A stretch of 64,000 bases of DNA from Hyphomicrobiales bacterium. Lineage in GTDB: Bacteria > Pseudomonadota > Alphaproteobacteria > Rhizobiales > Xanthobacteraceae. Position numbers and translations under genes: made by a program. Of this stretch, positions 44,420-54,400 are shown one piece after another. The stretch lies in the NCBI GenBank assembly GCA_017305455.1, contig JAFKKO010000124.1, forward strand, positions 1 through 64,000, written 5' to 3'. The first letter of the stretch is position 1. Every line of letters starts with the position of its first letter. Under the pieces are notes generated by a model, which saw only the letters and a program-made list of their open reading frames with translations, was not told where the DNA came from and ran no database searches.

Positions 44420-47068
44420 ATGCTTCGCCGAGTATCGATGCTGCATAAGGCAGAGCCGAACCAAAACTCTCTGAAATCCGGAAAATGGATCAGGTCCACT
44501 TGCAAGATGTGCTTGCACTCCTGCTCGACCCGCGTGCATGTCACCAGTGATGGCGTCATCAATAAGATCGAAGGCGACCCGACGAATCCATCCAATGCCG
44601 GCAAGCTCTGCCCCAAGGGCAATGCCGGGATCATGCGTCATTACGATCCGCAACGCTTCAAGCAGCCACTGCGCCGTACCAACCCGCAGAAGGGGCCGGG
44701 CATCGATCCGAAATGGGAGCCGATCAGCTGGGACCAGGCGTTCGAAATCACGGCGCGGGAAATCAAGAAATCGCTGGATGAAGATCCGCGGAAAATCCTC
44801 CCGTCTCTGGAAGATTTCCAGAAAATGCACATCTGGTTCTGGCCTCTGGCGATCGGCAACCATAACTTCTACCAGTCCGGCGGCACGATGTGCGGCGGCG
44901 CTTATCATCCGCTGAATGGCTACATTCATTCCGCCTTTGGCGCGGTCAATGACGCAAAATACTGCAATTACTGGATCAGCAACGGCGCCGGCGATGGTTT
45001 TTCATCGCATTTGCACGCGGCAGCACAATCGCATTGGGTAGCGAAGGCTCGGGTCGAGCGCGGCATGAAGGTTGTTACCGTCGAGCCGCGCATGTCGATC
45101 GCCGGTGCAAAGGCGGAGGAATGGATACCGATCCGCCCGGCCACGGACCGCCATTTCGCCATGAGCTTGAGCCATGTGCTGGTCTACGAAGAATTGTGTG
45201 ATTATGTCTTCCTGCGCAAGGATACCAACGCTCCCTACCTGGTGGGGCCGGACCAGTTCTTCGTGCGCGATGCCGACAAGCAGATCTATGTCTGGGACAC
45301 GGCGAGCAACTGCGCCAAGCTTTGGAACGATCCAACGCTGAAAAACGAAAACCTCGCGCTCGAAGGGGAGTATGTGGTGAACGGCATTAAATGCCGTCCT
45401 GCATTTCAGGTATATAAGGACATCCTCAAGGAAGCAGCGCCCGAGGCGATCGAGAAAGTCACCACGGTCCCGGCTGCAACAGTCCGCCGTATTGCCCGTG
45501 AATTCGCGCGCGAGGCCTGTATCGGCGAGACGATGACGCTGCCTGATGGCCGAACCGTGCCCTTCCGTCCCGCCGCCTACAACTACTATCGCGGCGCCCA
45601 AGGGCGTAAGACCGGCATGATGACAAACCATGCCTTCCAGCTTACCAACATGCTGATCGGCAACATTGATCATCCGGGCGGGCGCTGCGGTGTCACGATT
45701 ACCGACGGCTGTGTCGACAACAATCACTGTCAGCCGGGAGAGTGCGGCCAGATGCTTGGCGCTCCCCATCAACTCGGCCATATGCCGCCGTTCTCATGGC
45801 CGCCCAATGAGTATCATCTGGCGGGCTTTTTCCCGGTCGGTGTGAATGGACCGCATCTCAACATGCTCTCCTATGCGGAGCCTGAGAAATACGGCTCGAC
45901 CTACAAGCCGGACGTCCTGGTCAACTGCCATTCAAATCCGGTGTGGGCGATCCAGGGGCCGCGGGAGAAGTGGCTGCAATTTCTCCGCGAGATGCGTTTC
46001 ATTGTCTGCGTCGACGTCATTCCGACGGAGATGACCGATTTCGCCGACATCATTCTGCCTTCCAGCGATTATCTGGAGACGTGGAACGGTGTTATGATCG
46101 AGCCGCCCTACACAGAGGGTATCTGCTTCCGTCAGCCGATCACCGGGCCGCTCTATGACACCAAAAGCGAGGAGGAGATTTTCTTCGAACTCTCCGAGCG
46201 GCTTGGGGTGCTTGATCAATACAACGAAGTCATCAACATGATTCTCGGCTTCAACCAGAAGCCGCATCTGAAGCTTGAGCCCGGCAAGAAGTATTCCGAC
46301 CGCGATATCGCGGAGCGGGTCGGCCTGCTTTGGAATGACAAGCCGATCGAGTGGTACATGGAGCATGGCCATTCATCGACCGAGCGACGCCTCGACAAGT
46401 GGTATCGGCCTTGGGAAGGAATGCGCCTGCTGTTTTATATCGAGGATCTACCTCTGCAGCGCGAAACCCTGCGTGGACAATTCGAAGAGGCGAAAGTGCC
46501 GTTCCGCCACGAATGGCCGTTCGAAGACTACCAGCCGCTGCCGACCACTGTCCTTGACCCGATCCATCTGGAGCCACCGGCGTACAATATCTACGCCATC
46601 ACGTTTAAAGATATCCAGATGAATTTCGGCGAGACCCTCAGTAACCCGTGGATCAAGGACATCACTTACCGTGATCCGGTCCACACCGGTCTTCTCCTCA
46701 ATCGCGGGACGGCCAAGCAGCTTGGTTTTGCAGACGGTGACATCGTGCTGGTCGAATCGCCCTACGGCAAGCTGTACGGTCGCTTGACGACCACCGAGGC
46801 GATCCATCACGAGACGCTCGGCGTTTCCAATTCGCTGTCGCGTACAAAGAGCGAGAACCGATCGGTGCTCATGGCAGGCGGACACTATAACGATCTGCTG
46901 CCATACGATATGCGCAACACCGATGGAGCCACCGGTCAGCCGGAAACAAGCTGCCGGGTGAAGCTGACCAAGCTCGATGACTGGCCGGATTTCCTCAAGC
47001 ACGGTCACACCGTCTATGACCTGGTGGACTTGATCGAGAACGCAAAGGGTAAGGGAGGATCACACTGA
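44420..47068 (+). CDS. Molybdopterin oxidoreductase, DMSO-reductase family, no Tat signal
   Basis: An 882-residue Mo/W-bisPGD catalytic subunit. An N-terminal [4Fe-4S] site shows CKMCLHSC and a later LCPKGNAG (about 28-75). SGGTMCGGAYHPLNGY near residue 155 holds a Cys that may bind the metal. The C-terminal cofactor domain contains TGLLLNRGTAKQLGFADGDIV. The N-terminus lacks the twin-arginine signal that exported relatives carry, so the subunit should stay in the cytoplasm. GAGGAG precedes the ATG. The stop overlaps the next gene's start. Its FeS and NrfD-like partners follow, as in PsrABC-type complexes. The substrate is unknown. Confidence 0.9.
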   Translation: MLRRVSMLHKAEPNQNSLKSGKWIRSTCKMCLHSCSTRVHVTSDGVINKIEGDPTNPSNAGKLCPKGNAGIMRHYDPQRFKQPLRRTNPQKGPGIDPKWEPISWDQAFEITAREIKKSLDEDPRKILPSLEDFQKMHIWFWPLAIGNHNFYQSGGTMCGGAYHPLNGYIHSAFGAVNDAKYCNYWISNGAGDGFSSHLHAAAQSHWVAKARVERGMKVVTVEPRMSIAGAKAEEWIPIRPATDRHFAMSLSHVLVYEELCDYVFLRKDTNAPYLVGPDQFFVRDADKQIYVWDTASNCAKLWNDPTLKNENLALEGEYVVNGIKCRPAFQVYKDILKEAAPEAIEKVTTVPAATVRRIAREFAREACIGETMTLPDGRTVPFRPAAYNYYRGAQGRKTGMMTNHAFQLTNMLIGNIDHPGGRCGVTITDGCVDNNHCQPGECGQMLGAPHQLGHMPPFSWPPNEYHLAGFFPVGVNGPHLNMLSYAEPEKYGSTYKPDVLVNCHSNPVWAIQGPREKWLQFLREMRFIVCVDVIPTEMTDFADIILPSSDYLETWNGVMIEPPYTEGICFRQPITGPLYDTKSEEEIFFELSERLGVLDQYNEVINMILGFNQKPHLKLEPGKKYSDRDIAERVGLLWNDKPIEWYMEHGHSSTERRLDKWYRPWEGMRLLFYIEDLPLQRETLRGQFEEAKVPFRHEWPFEDYQPLPTTVLDPIHLEPPAYNIYAITFKDIQMNFGETLSNPWIKDITYRDPVHTGLLLNRGTAKQLGFADGDIVLVESPYGKLYGRLTTTEAIHHETLGVSNSLSRTKSENRSVLMAGGHYNDLLPYDMRNTDGATGQPETSCRVKLTKLDDWPDFLKHGHTVYDLVDLIENAKGKGGSH

Positions 47069-47682
47069 TGGCCCGATGGGGAATGGTGTTCGACCTGAAG
47101 GCGTGCATCGGATGCAATGCCTGTGTGATCGCCTGTAAGCAGGAAAATTCGCTGCCGGACAGCGTCTTTCTCACACGCACGTTAAGCTACGAATACGGCG
47201 AGTATCCGAACGTCAAGCGCGTTTATATTCCGACCATCTGTAATCAATGCGAGGATCCTCCGTGCCAGAAAGTGTGTCCAAGCGGAGCCACCTACACCCG
47301 TGAAGACGGCATCGTCATGGTCGATCGGGACAAGTGCATTGGCTGCAGCAGTTGCGCGGTTGCGTGTCCCTATGACATGCGCACCATGCTGGACCAGAAA
47401 ATGTTCTCAGGAGGACTGTTCGGAACCGGAACGCTGACTCCCTTCGAAGAGCAGGGCTACGGTCGCTACACTCCCGGCACGTCGGTCAAGTGCGACTTCT
47501 GCAGCGAACGCGTCGATGAAGGGATGCAGCCTGCATGCGTTGCGACGTGCCCGGCCAATGCCCGTATCTTTGGCGATCTTGACGATCCCGACAGCGCGCC
47601 GAACGTCATGATTCGCGAGCGCGGCGGCAGGCAGCCCCTTCCTGAGAAGAACACCAAGCCAAAGGTCTATTATGTTGATTGA
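47068..47682 (+). CDS. Four-cluster ferredoxin-like electron-transfer subunit (DmsB/NrfC type)
   Basis: A 204-residue protein with cysteine groups CIGCNACVIACKQEN, CNQCEDPPCQKVCPSGA, CIGCSSCAVACPYDM and CDFCSERVDEGMQPACVATCP. Four [4Fe-4S] clusters are therefore expected. Such subunits wire the catalytic subunit to the membrane subunit. The ATG overlaps the upstream stop (TGATG) after AGGGAGG. No signal peptide is seen, as usual for this type. Confidence 0.93.
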   Translation: MARWGMVFDLKACIGCNACVIACKQENSLPDSVFLTRTLSYEYGEYPNVKRVYIPTICNQCEDPPCQKVCPSGATYTREDGIVMVDRDKCIGCSSCAVACPYDMRTMLDQKMFSGGLFGTGTLTPFEEQGYGRYTPGTSVKCDFCSERVDEGMQPACVATCPANARIFGDLDDPDSAPNVMIRERGGRQPLPEKNTKPKVYYVD

Positions 47683-48667
47683 CATGGCTGCCTACGGATC
47701 GATCGTCCAGGGTGGACCAAAGTTGGATCGGGATGAGTTTGAGATGGCAGAGAGCAACACTCGCCTGGTAGGTAATTCTTTCAAACTGGGTTACCGCTTT
47801 CAGCGCTATTGGGACACATCGATGGCTTTCGCTTTCTTCTTCGCGGAAGTCGGTACCGGCGTTTTCCTAGTATCGTTCTATCTTGATTTCATTCCGGGCA
47901 TGATTGGGGGTCTCGCTGTCACCGGCACGCTCAAGCCTTATTTTCATCTTGCGCATATGGGTGTGCCGAAGAAGTCCTGGCGGGCGATTCTTCGCCCGGA
48001 TCGTTCGTGGATCAGCCGCGGGGCAATAGCCATCGGCGTTCTGATCGGATTTGGTGCTCTATATATTATAGACCTGAGCTTCGGCATCGCAGCTCGCTTG
48101 AGCTTGCCGGAGATCACCGGACAAATAGTCGGCTACCTCGCTGTGGCAGGCGCCCTGACGGTGATGTGCTATCAGGGAATGGCGATGTCCGCTTCGGAAG
48201 CGTTCACTCTGTGGGCCAGCGTGCTGTTGCCGGTATCGAGCTTCTTTTATGCGCTGACAGCCGGTGTGATGATCACGCTAGTGGCTGCCTGGAATGTTTT
48301 GGGCGTCGAGCCGCGGATCATGCTCTCGAATCTTGCGTTAGCGCTTCTTGTTCTCGATGCCGTCATCGTCTTGTCGATCCTCTTGCGCGCCAGGGCCAAG
48401 TCGAAGGGCGGGAAATTCTCCGTCAATCTGCTGATTCGGGGCGAGTATGCGCGCTCCTTCCTCATTCTGGTGCCCGTCGTCGGTCTTGTCGCGCCGGTGA
48501 TCACTCTTGCCGTCGGTGAAGGAAGATGGATGACCGCGCTGGCGACTGCGATGATGCTGATCGGCTTCTTCGCATTTCGCCTGCTGATGTTTAAGGCCGC
48601 TGTTTTCGAACCGATTACGCATGATCTGGCCGGCAGCATCGGCCTGCCGACGACGAGTTCAACTTGA
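47672..48667 (+). CDS. NrfD/PsrC-like membrane subunit
   Basis: A 331-residue membrane protein with eight or nine predicted helices, beginning with a polar N-terminal stretch and then WDTSMAFAFFFAEVGTGVFLVSF. Form and gene order match NrfD/PsrC quinone-binding subunits. It overlaps the ferredoxin-like gene by 11 bp. It should exchange electrons between the cytoplasmic complex and the quinone pool. Confidence 0.83.
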   Translation: MLIDMAAYGSIVQGGPKLDRDEFEMAESNTRLVGNSFKLGYRFQRYWDTSMAFAFFFAEVGTGVFLVSFYLDFIPGMIGGLAVTGTLKPYFHLAHMGVPKKSWRAILRPDRSWISRGAIAIGVLIGFGALYIIDLSFGIAARLSLPEITGQIVGYLAVAGALTVMCYQGMAMSASEAFTLWASVLLPVSSFFYALTAGVMITLVAAWNVLGVEPRIMLSNLALALLVLDAVIVLSILLRARAKSKGGKFSVNLLIRGEYARSFLILVPVVGLVAPVITLAVGEGRWMTALATAMMLIGFFAFRLLMFKAAVFEPITHDLAGSIGLPTTSST

Positions 48668-48876
48668 TAGTGGTCCGTTGTTTATCGATATCGACAGTCG
48701 GCGGATAGGAAATGCACTCAGAGGATAACGTCACATAACTGACTGAAGTATTCTTTGCGATGAATGGCGCGTGCGCCTTGGTTAAGCTGCCGGCACCGTC
48801 GCAATCCATCATTGCTGAGCGACGTGAGGCTGGTTGGGACCGTACCCGGTTTACTCCAAATTTGCATGGATCGCTC

Positions 48877-49746
48877 ATGGCTCTGCACAAACTGAAGGAC
48901 TTTCACACTCCGGGATCGCTTGATGAAGCGCTGGACCTTCTCGGCAAGAACAGCGAGGCGCTGGTGCTTGCCGGAGGAACATTCCTTCATGGCCTTGAAG
49001 CGCGAGGCTTGATGAGTGATGTCGAAGTTCTGGTCGATATTCGGAAGACCGCGTCCACAGTGGATGTGAAAGATACCGCATTGGAAATCGGGGCGACGAC
49101 GACGCTGGCCCGATTGTTGGAGATTCCGCAGGTCGCGGACGCGCCCTGGGCGGCTGCTCTTCCCGACGCGTTGTCCTATCCGCCGGTACAGATTCGCAAC
49201 ACCGCGACGATCGGCGGCTGTATCGCGGCGGCCTGCCCGTTCTTCGACGTTCCGACCGCGTTGATCGCACTCGATGCGGTTGCAATCGTGAGAGGCGCGG
49301 GTGGAGAGCGCAAGTTGTCTCTTCCCGATCTGTTCGGCGGTCTGTTTGCCAATACGCTGGAGCCGGGTGAACTGATCACCAAGGTTTGCATTCCCCGCGT
49401 TCGGGGCAAAGCAGGAAGCGCATTCCTGAAACTTGAGACCAATGCGAACGATCTTGCCATCGTCAACGCGGCAGCGCGGGTGGTCGTCGACGATAGTGGA
49501 ACGTGTACCGAAGTTCGCGTGGCACTCGGTGGAGGGGTCGCGGAATTCGCGCTGCGTTCTCCCTCGGCCGAAAAGATCCTCCTTGGATCAAAGCTCGATG
49601 CCGCGACTCTGCATGCGGCGGGAGAAGCTATCGTTGCCGATATTGCGCCGATGTCCGACCACCGTGCTTCGGCCGAATACCGCAGTGTCGTGGCGCAAGT
49701 GATCGTCCGCCGCGCGCTTGAGCGCGCGGTTGCGCGGTTGGCCTGA
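48877..49746 (+). CDS. Molybdenum hydroxylase FAD-binding subunit (CoxM/HbaD-like)
   Basis: A 289-residue FAD subunit with ALVLAGGTFLHGLEARGLM (about 30-48) and IRNTATIGGCIAAACPFFDV (about 108-127), both flavin-binding loops of the xanthine dehydrogenase family, and a CoxM-type C-terminal domain ending VIVRRALERAVARLA. The ATG at 48877 is set by the family N-terminus (MALHKLKDFHTPGSLDEAL). It lies 14 bp before the FeS subunit gene. It accepts electrons from the FeS subunit. Confidence 0.9.
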   Translation: MALHKLKDFHTPGSLDEALDLLGKNSEALVLAGGTFLHGLEARGLMSDVEVLVDIRKTASTVDVKDTALEIGATTTLARLLEIPQVADAPWAAALPDALSYPPVQIRNTATIGGCIAAACPFFDVPTALIALDAVAIVRGAGGERKLSLPDLFGGLFANTLEPGELITKVCIPRVRGKAGSAFLKLETNANDLAIVNAAARVVVDDSGTCTEVRVALGGGVAEFALRSPSAEKILLGSKLDAATLHAAGEAIVADIAPMSDHRASAEYRSVVAQVIVRRALERAVARLA

Positions 49747-49760
49747 AGGAGGGCGAGATT

Positions 49761-50231
49761 ATGAAGCAAATTATGACGCTCGACGTTAATGGTGAAACCC
49801 ACGAGTTGATCGTGGAGAAAGACGCCACGCTGCGTGATGTACTGCGGGATCAGGTCGGTCTGATCGGACCAAAGCGAGGTTGCGACAGCGGCGGTTGTGG
49901 CTGCTGCACTGTTCATATTGACGGCAAGGCGGTCTATTCCTGCCTGTGCTACGCTTTGTCGTATGACGGCGCGAAGATCCTGACGGCCGATGGCCTGTCG
50001 TCCGGCGCATCCCTTCACCCGATCCAGCAGGCCTTTATCGACGCCGGCGCGGTTCAGTGCGGATATTGTACTTGCGGGATGATGATGTCGGCCAAGCAAT
50101 TGCTCGACGAATGTCCGCATCCGGATGAAGAACAGATCCGGCACGGCCTTTCCGGCAACCTTTGCCGGTGTACCGGTTACACCAAGATTGTAGAGGCCAT
50201 CAAGCTGGCATCAGAGCGCCTGGCGGGATGA
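49761..50231 (+). CDS. Molybdenum hydroxylase [2Fe-2S] subunit (CoxS/HbaB-like)
   Basis: A 156-residue subunit with two [2Fe-2S] sites. The plant-type site is GCDSGGCGCCTVHIDGKAVYSC and the second is QCGYCTCGMMM with NLCRCTGYTK. Length is standard for the family. GGAGGGCGAG precedes the ATG. It carries electrons from the molybdenum centre to FAD. Confidence 0.94.
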   Translation: MKQIMTLDVNGETHELIVEKDATLRDVLRDQVGLIGPKRGCDSGGCGCCTVHIDGKAVYSCLCYALSYDGAKILTADGLSSGASLHPIQQAFIDAGAVQCGYCTCGMMMSAKQLLDECPHPDEEQIRHGLSGNLCRCTGYTKIVEAIKLASERLAG

Positions 50232-50268
50232 CAGGCCTAGGGCGGCAAATTTCTTCGGGGAGTCCACA

Positions 50269-52605
50269 ATGAATAAGATGAACGTCATTGGCCACAGCGT
50301 GGCGCGGCCTGACGCATACGACAAGGTGACTGGCGGCAGAGGCTATCCGGTAAACGTGAAGCTGCCGGGCATGCTGCATGCGAAGATGCTGCGGAGTCCC
50401 TACGCTCATGCACGCATCATCCGGATCGATGCGTCGCGCGCCGAGAAATTACCCGGCGTCAAGGCGGTTCTGTTGCCGCAGGATGTGCCACAGGTCAAAT
50501 TCTGCCCGGTATACTTCGTGCCGGTCGAGGCGCCCAGCATGGTGCTCGATTTCGACGTGATGAACGGCGAGATTGTCCGTTATGTCGGCCAGCCGGTTGC
50601 TGCTGTCGCGGCGACTACGGCCGACATCGCCGCGGCCGCCCTCGATCTCATCGATGTCGAATACGAGGAATTGCCGGCGGTCTTCGATCCCGAGGAAGCC
50701 ATGAAGCCGGGAGCGCCGCAGCTGCATCCTAACGCGGCTAACAACATCGCCAAGAATCCCTCTTTTGCGGCCGGCGACATCGAGCAGGGGTTTGCCGACG
50801 CCGACTTTATCTTCGAGGGCGTCTACGAAACCCAGCGGGTTCATACGTGTTATCTGGAGCCCCGCGTCTGTGTCGTGGAGATGGATCGCCAGGACAACGT
50901 GACCATCCATGTCACCACCCAGCATGTCTTCGGTACGCGCGAAAAGCTAGCCTTCGCGCTACGCTTGCCTGAAAGCAAGGTCAAGGTTGTCAAGCCGCCT
51001 TACATTGGTGGCGGGTTCGGCGGCAAACTCGAATTGACGTCGATGGAGCCGATCGCTGCTCTGTTGAGCAAGAAAACCGGCCGCCCGGTGCGTCTGGAGC
51101 AGACGCGATTGGAAGAATTCATCACGACGACGCGCAATCCGATCAAGGTCTATTTGAAAACCGGCGTCAAGAAGGACGGCACCTTCACTGCAAGATACGC
51201 AAAAAGCATTCTCGATTGCGGTGCCTATGCCACGCACGGGTCCGAAGTGATCATGGTCCACGGCGCCTTCGGTCTGTTCTTTAACTACCATTCGCTGCAC
51301 TCCAGATGGGATGGCTACACCGTCTACACGAATAATATGATCGGCGGCGGATACCGTGGCTATGGCGCGCCGCAAGGTAGTTTCGCCGTCGAATCGCAGA
51401 TCGATGAAATCTGCGCCAAGCTCGATCTTGATCCGATTGAAATGCGCCTCAAGAATGCGCGGAAACAGGGCGAGCCCCATCCGTTCAACCCTGCCTTTAC
51501 TATCTCAACCTATGGCCTCGAGGATTGTCTTCGCCAGGGCGCTGAGAAGATCGGCTGGGCGGCGGCGCGATCGGCAAAACGGGAAGATGGTCCAAAGAAG
51601 CGCGGCTTTGGACTGGCGGTGCATCCGGTCTGGGTCAGTGGCTGCATGGGCTTCCCGGATATCTACGAGCACTCCGGCGCGGTGATCAAGATCAACCGCG
51701 ACGGCACCGCCGATCTCGCGACGGCGTCGATGGACATCGGTTCGGGGCAGATCACAACGTTGTGCCAGATCGCGGCGGAGGAACTGGGGTTGCCGGCCGG
51801 GGCCGTGCGCATCAGCAGTCATTGCGACACCGACAATGTTCCGTTCGACGCGCCCACGCACGCGAGCCGTGTGACCTATTCTGCAGGTAATGCCGTGAAA
51901 GCCGCCGCAGCGGCAGCGAAGAAGCGCATGTTCGAAGTGGCGGCGACCGTGATGGAAGTCAGCCCCGACGACCTGGAAGTCGCGAACGGCATGGTCAGCG
52001 TCAAGGGTGCGCCGGGGAAGACCGTCACAGTCGCCGATGTGGCGCGCCGTGCCGAATCGCCGTTTGTACAAATGACCAGCGAAGGACCCAAGCCGACGAC
52101 CATGGAAGAAAAGGGCACGATCGTCGGCATCGCCAGTCTCTCGCCGAAATCGAACCCGACACCGTGCGCGGCCCAATTCGTTGAAGTCGAGGTGGATACC
52201 GAGACCGGAGAGGTGAAGGTGCTGCATGCGGTCTATGCACATGACATTGGCCGGGTGATCAATCCGAATGCCGCGGAGGGTCAGGTCGAGGGCGGGTTTC
52301 AGCAAGGCATGGGTTACGCCTTGATGGAAAAAATCCAGTTTGATCCCGACACGGGAGCTTGCCTGACGTCCGATTTCCTCGATTACAAGATCCCAACCGC
52401 GGTGGAAATGCCACGCAAGATGGATAGCATTTTCATCGAAACCGACGAACCAACCGGTCCCTTCGGCGCGAAGAGCTTAGGAGAATGCTGCGTCATTACG
52501 CCTGCGCCAGCCATAGCCAATGCCATTTTCGATGCGGTCGGGGTGCGTTTTCAGCAGCTGCCAATCACGCCGGAAAAAATCCTGGCTGGTCTGGGGAAGC
52601 TCTGA
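50269..52605 (+). CDS. Molybdenum hydroxylase large subunit (xanthine dehydrogenase family)
   Basis: A 778-residue molybdopterin-cytosine-dinucleotide-type subunit. It shows IGGGFGGKLE (cofactor loop, about 245), IGGGYRGYGAPQGSFAVESQ (active-site loop, about 360), and FGAKSLGECCVITPAPAI with the catalytic Glu (about 735). The loop YRGYGAPQ is closer to 4-hydroxybenzoyl-CoA reductase and nicotinate/isoquinoline-type hydroxylases than to CO dehydrogenases. It hydroxylates or reduces an aromatic or heteroaromatic ring; the substrate is not known. The convergent gap after it ends in a strong terminator. Confidence 0.9.
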   Translation: MNKMNVIGHSVARPDAYDKVTGGRGYPVNVKLPGMLHAKMLRSPYAHARIIRIDASRAEKLPGVKAVLLPQDVPQVKFCPVYFVPVEAPSMVLDFDVMNGEIVRYVGQPVAAVAATTADIAAAALDLIDVEYEELPAVFDPEEAMKPGAPQLHPNAANNIAKNPSFAAGDIEQGFADADFIFEGVYETQRVHTCYLEPRVCVVEMDRQDNVTIHVTTQHVFGTREKLAFALRLPESKVKVVKPPYIGGGFGGKLELTSMEPIAALLSKKTGRPVRLEQTRLEEFITTTRNPIKVYLKTGVKKDGTFTARYAKSILDCGAYATHGSEVIMVHGAFGLFFNYHSLHSRWDGYTVYTNNMIGGGYRGYGAPQGSFAVESQIDEICAKLDLDPIEMRLKNARKQGEPHPFNPAFTISTYGLEDCLRQGAEKIGWAAARSAKREDGPKKRGFGLAVHPVWVSGCMGFPDIYEHSGAVIKINRDGTADLATASMDIGSGQITTLCQIAAEELGLPAGAVRISSHCDTDNVPFDAPTHASRVTYSAGNAVKAAAAAAKKRMFEVAATVMEVSPDDLEVANGMVSVKGAPGKTVTVADVARRAESPFVQMTSEGPKPTTMEEKGTIVGIASLSPKSNPTPCAAQFVEVEVDTETGEVKVLHAVYAHDIGRVINPNAAEGQVEGGFQQGMGYALMEKIQFDPDTGACLTSDFLDYKIPTAVEMPRKMDSIFIETDEPTGPFGAKSLGECCVITPAPAIANAIFDAVGVRFQQLPITPEKILAGLGKL

Positions 52606-52738
52606 TCAGGCAAGTTGCGGCTTCCTCACGGCGTGCCGTGAGGAAGTCGGACAGGCAACGATGAACTGCGGTCGTCCACGCGCGTTCTCGCGACGCCGGC
52701 TTGGCAGGCAAATACTTAAGTCATAAGCGTATGATGGT

Positions 52739-52773
52739 AAGGGACATGCGATTTGATCGCATGTCCCTTTTTT
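52739..52773 (+). terminator. Strong rho-independent terminator
   Basis: A perfect 14-bp stem (52739-52752 with 52756-52769), three-base loop and T-run lie downstream of the hydroxylase operon. Another perfect hairpin without T-run, CTTCCTCACGGC/GCCGTGAGGAAG, is at 52621-52646, just after the stop. The rest of the 52606-53250 gap shows no gene; CGCTAATAT near 53110 resembles a ModE half-site but has no partner. Confidence 0.9.
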
Positions 52774-53250
52774 CTGAAGCAGCTTCATCATGGTCGCCGA
52801 CCTGATACGACTTGATCAAGCTTGGTCGAGCGAATACCAAACGGGTACGTCTTCTCGCTTGCTCCCGAAAGAGTGTCCGGACCAGCTCTTATCTTATTCA
52901 AATCTTAGCTGGCGTCGTCGGCAATGCGCTCAAAATTCCCTGAAGGTCAATTGACGCCAAGCTCAGGAACGGGACATTGGGAAGCATGTTACCGTGGCCA
53001 AGAAACGTCCAGTTTCATGCTTGAGACCGAACCAGATTTTCCGATCTCATGACGGTAAGTATGGATTTTCGTCCGAAAGATTCAACGGACGATCCGACCG
53101 CAAGAACGCAAACGCTAATATATGCTGAGCCGCCAGCAGCGGATTGCGTGATGGTGATCATCGATAGCAAAGAAAGATGAAGACGGATACCGGGGTATCA
53201 AAAGGCTGATGAAAAATTGGGAAACCGGTCATTCAATGACATTTTGAATT

Positions 53251-54363
53251 TTAGCTTCCTTGGCTGCCCCAGTATTGCGATATCCAAAGATCCTCCGCCA
53301 TGTGCTCTCTCGGTTTTGACCGAGAGTTCGTTTCATACGACAGGCCACATTCGAACTGCTTGCGCAAAGTATCGGAAGGCAGTTCGCCGAATTTCTTTTT
53401 ATAATGCGTGGCGAAGTGGCTAAGATGCGAAAATCCCCAGCGGCTTGCGATTTCCGCGACGGTGTTCTTCCCTGGCGGCGTGCGCAATAATTCGTCATGC
53501 GCAAGCTGCAAACGTTCGTTACGAAGATAGGCTATTGGGCTCGTGTTGCGAAAATCACGAAATCCGGTATAGAGCGCGCTGGCGCTCACGCCTGCATAAG
53601 CGGCAAGATCTGCGATCGTCAGCGGCTCGTGGGCATGTGATTTGACGTACTCTTCAACGCGCTTGACGTGACCAGGTGCAATGGATGGCATTGGCCGGCG
53701 CAATTCGTCGCTATAGTTGTTTGCCTGGGAGTGAAGCAGCGTCGTAACGATGAGGTGTTCCATCGAAGCGCGAAGCAACGGTGAGTTCATTTGCGGTTGC
53801 GCCGGGTTGTCAAACATCGCAAGCAGATAAGCAACGAGTGCGGGCCATGCGCCTCCACCAGGCGGCGTCATATTGAGATCCAGCTTGAACTGCAATGGTT
53901 GACGTAGATTGTGACCAAGATGTTGCGCGCATATCCGGTTCAGAAGATCGCGATCAATCTGGATCATGACCTGATCACAGTTGGCATGGATCGTCTGATG
54001 GAGCGGCTCGGTAGGGGAAATAACGGCACCCGTCTTGGGGCTCGTGCGCGTATATTCCGTGCCACATGTGACCTGTGCGGTGCCGGCAATTGGCATCATG
54101 ACCAATAAAAAGCTGGAAAGACGTCCTGCATCGATCGTAACGGTCGGACCATACCGCAGACGGTTCAGGGCGATGTCGCCTAATGAGACGCGACTCATCG
54201 CGGTATCGACGATCTGATCCTTCCGATCGACAATAACAAGTTCATGCGGGCAATAGACGCTTGCCACACGCGCTTTTGCCTCGTCCGGATCCGAGGTCTT
54301 GAACAAAACGTAGCGAGAAAGTGTGTCTTTGGCCGCCAAAGAGGAAGTTTGTGCGCGGCTCAT
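53251..54363 (-). CDS. AraC-family transcriptional regulator
   Basis: A 370-residue regulator. The N-terminal ligand-binding part resembles the AraC_binding_2 group (PTVTIDAGRLSSFLLVMMPIAGTAQV). The C-terminal double helix-turn-helix spans about 235-335, with LTIADLAAYAGVSASALYTG and TVAEIASRWGFSHLSHFATH. A tail of about 35 residues follows. GAGGAG is well placed before the ATG. It sits 37 bp behind the coxG-like gene and may be the last gene of the F420/hydroxylase operon, controlling it or the opposite cluster. Confidence 0.9.
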   Translation of the reverse strand: MSRAQTSSLAAKDTLSRYVLFKTSDPDEAKARVASVYCPHELVIVDRKDQIVDTAMSRVSLGDIALNRLRYGPTVTIDAGRLSSFLLVMMPIAGTAQVTCGTEYTRTSPKTGAVISPTEPLHQTIHANCDQVMIQIDRDLLNRICAQHLGHNLRQPLQFKLDLNMTPPGGGAWPALVAYLLAMFDNPAQPQMNSPLLRASMEHLIVTTLLHSQANNYSDELRRPMPSIAPGHVKRVEEYVKSHAHEPLTIADLAAYAGVSASALYTGFRDFRNTSPIAYLRNERLQLAHDELLRTPPGKNTVAEIASRWGFSHLSHFATHYKKKFGELPSDTLRKQFECGLSYETNSRSKPREHMAEDLWISQYWGSQGS

Positions 54364-54400
54364 TGCAGCGTCTCCTCTTGTGTGAAACGGCAGCAGAATT

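Noticed and set aside
53105-53125. Extra ModE site with CGCTAATAT
   Set aside because: Only part of one half fits and no right half follows at the right spacing; it lies between convergent genes.
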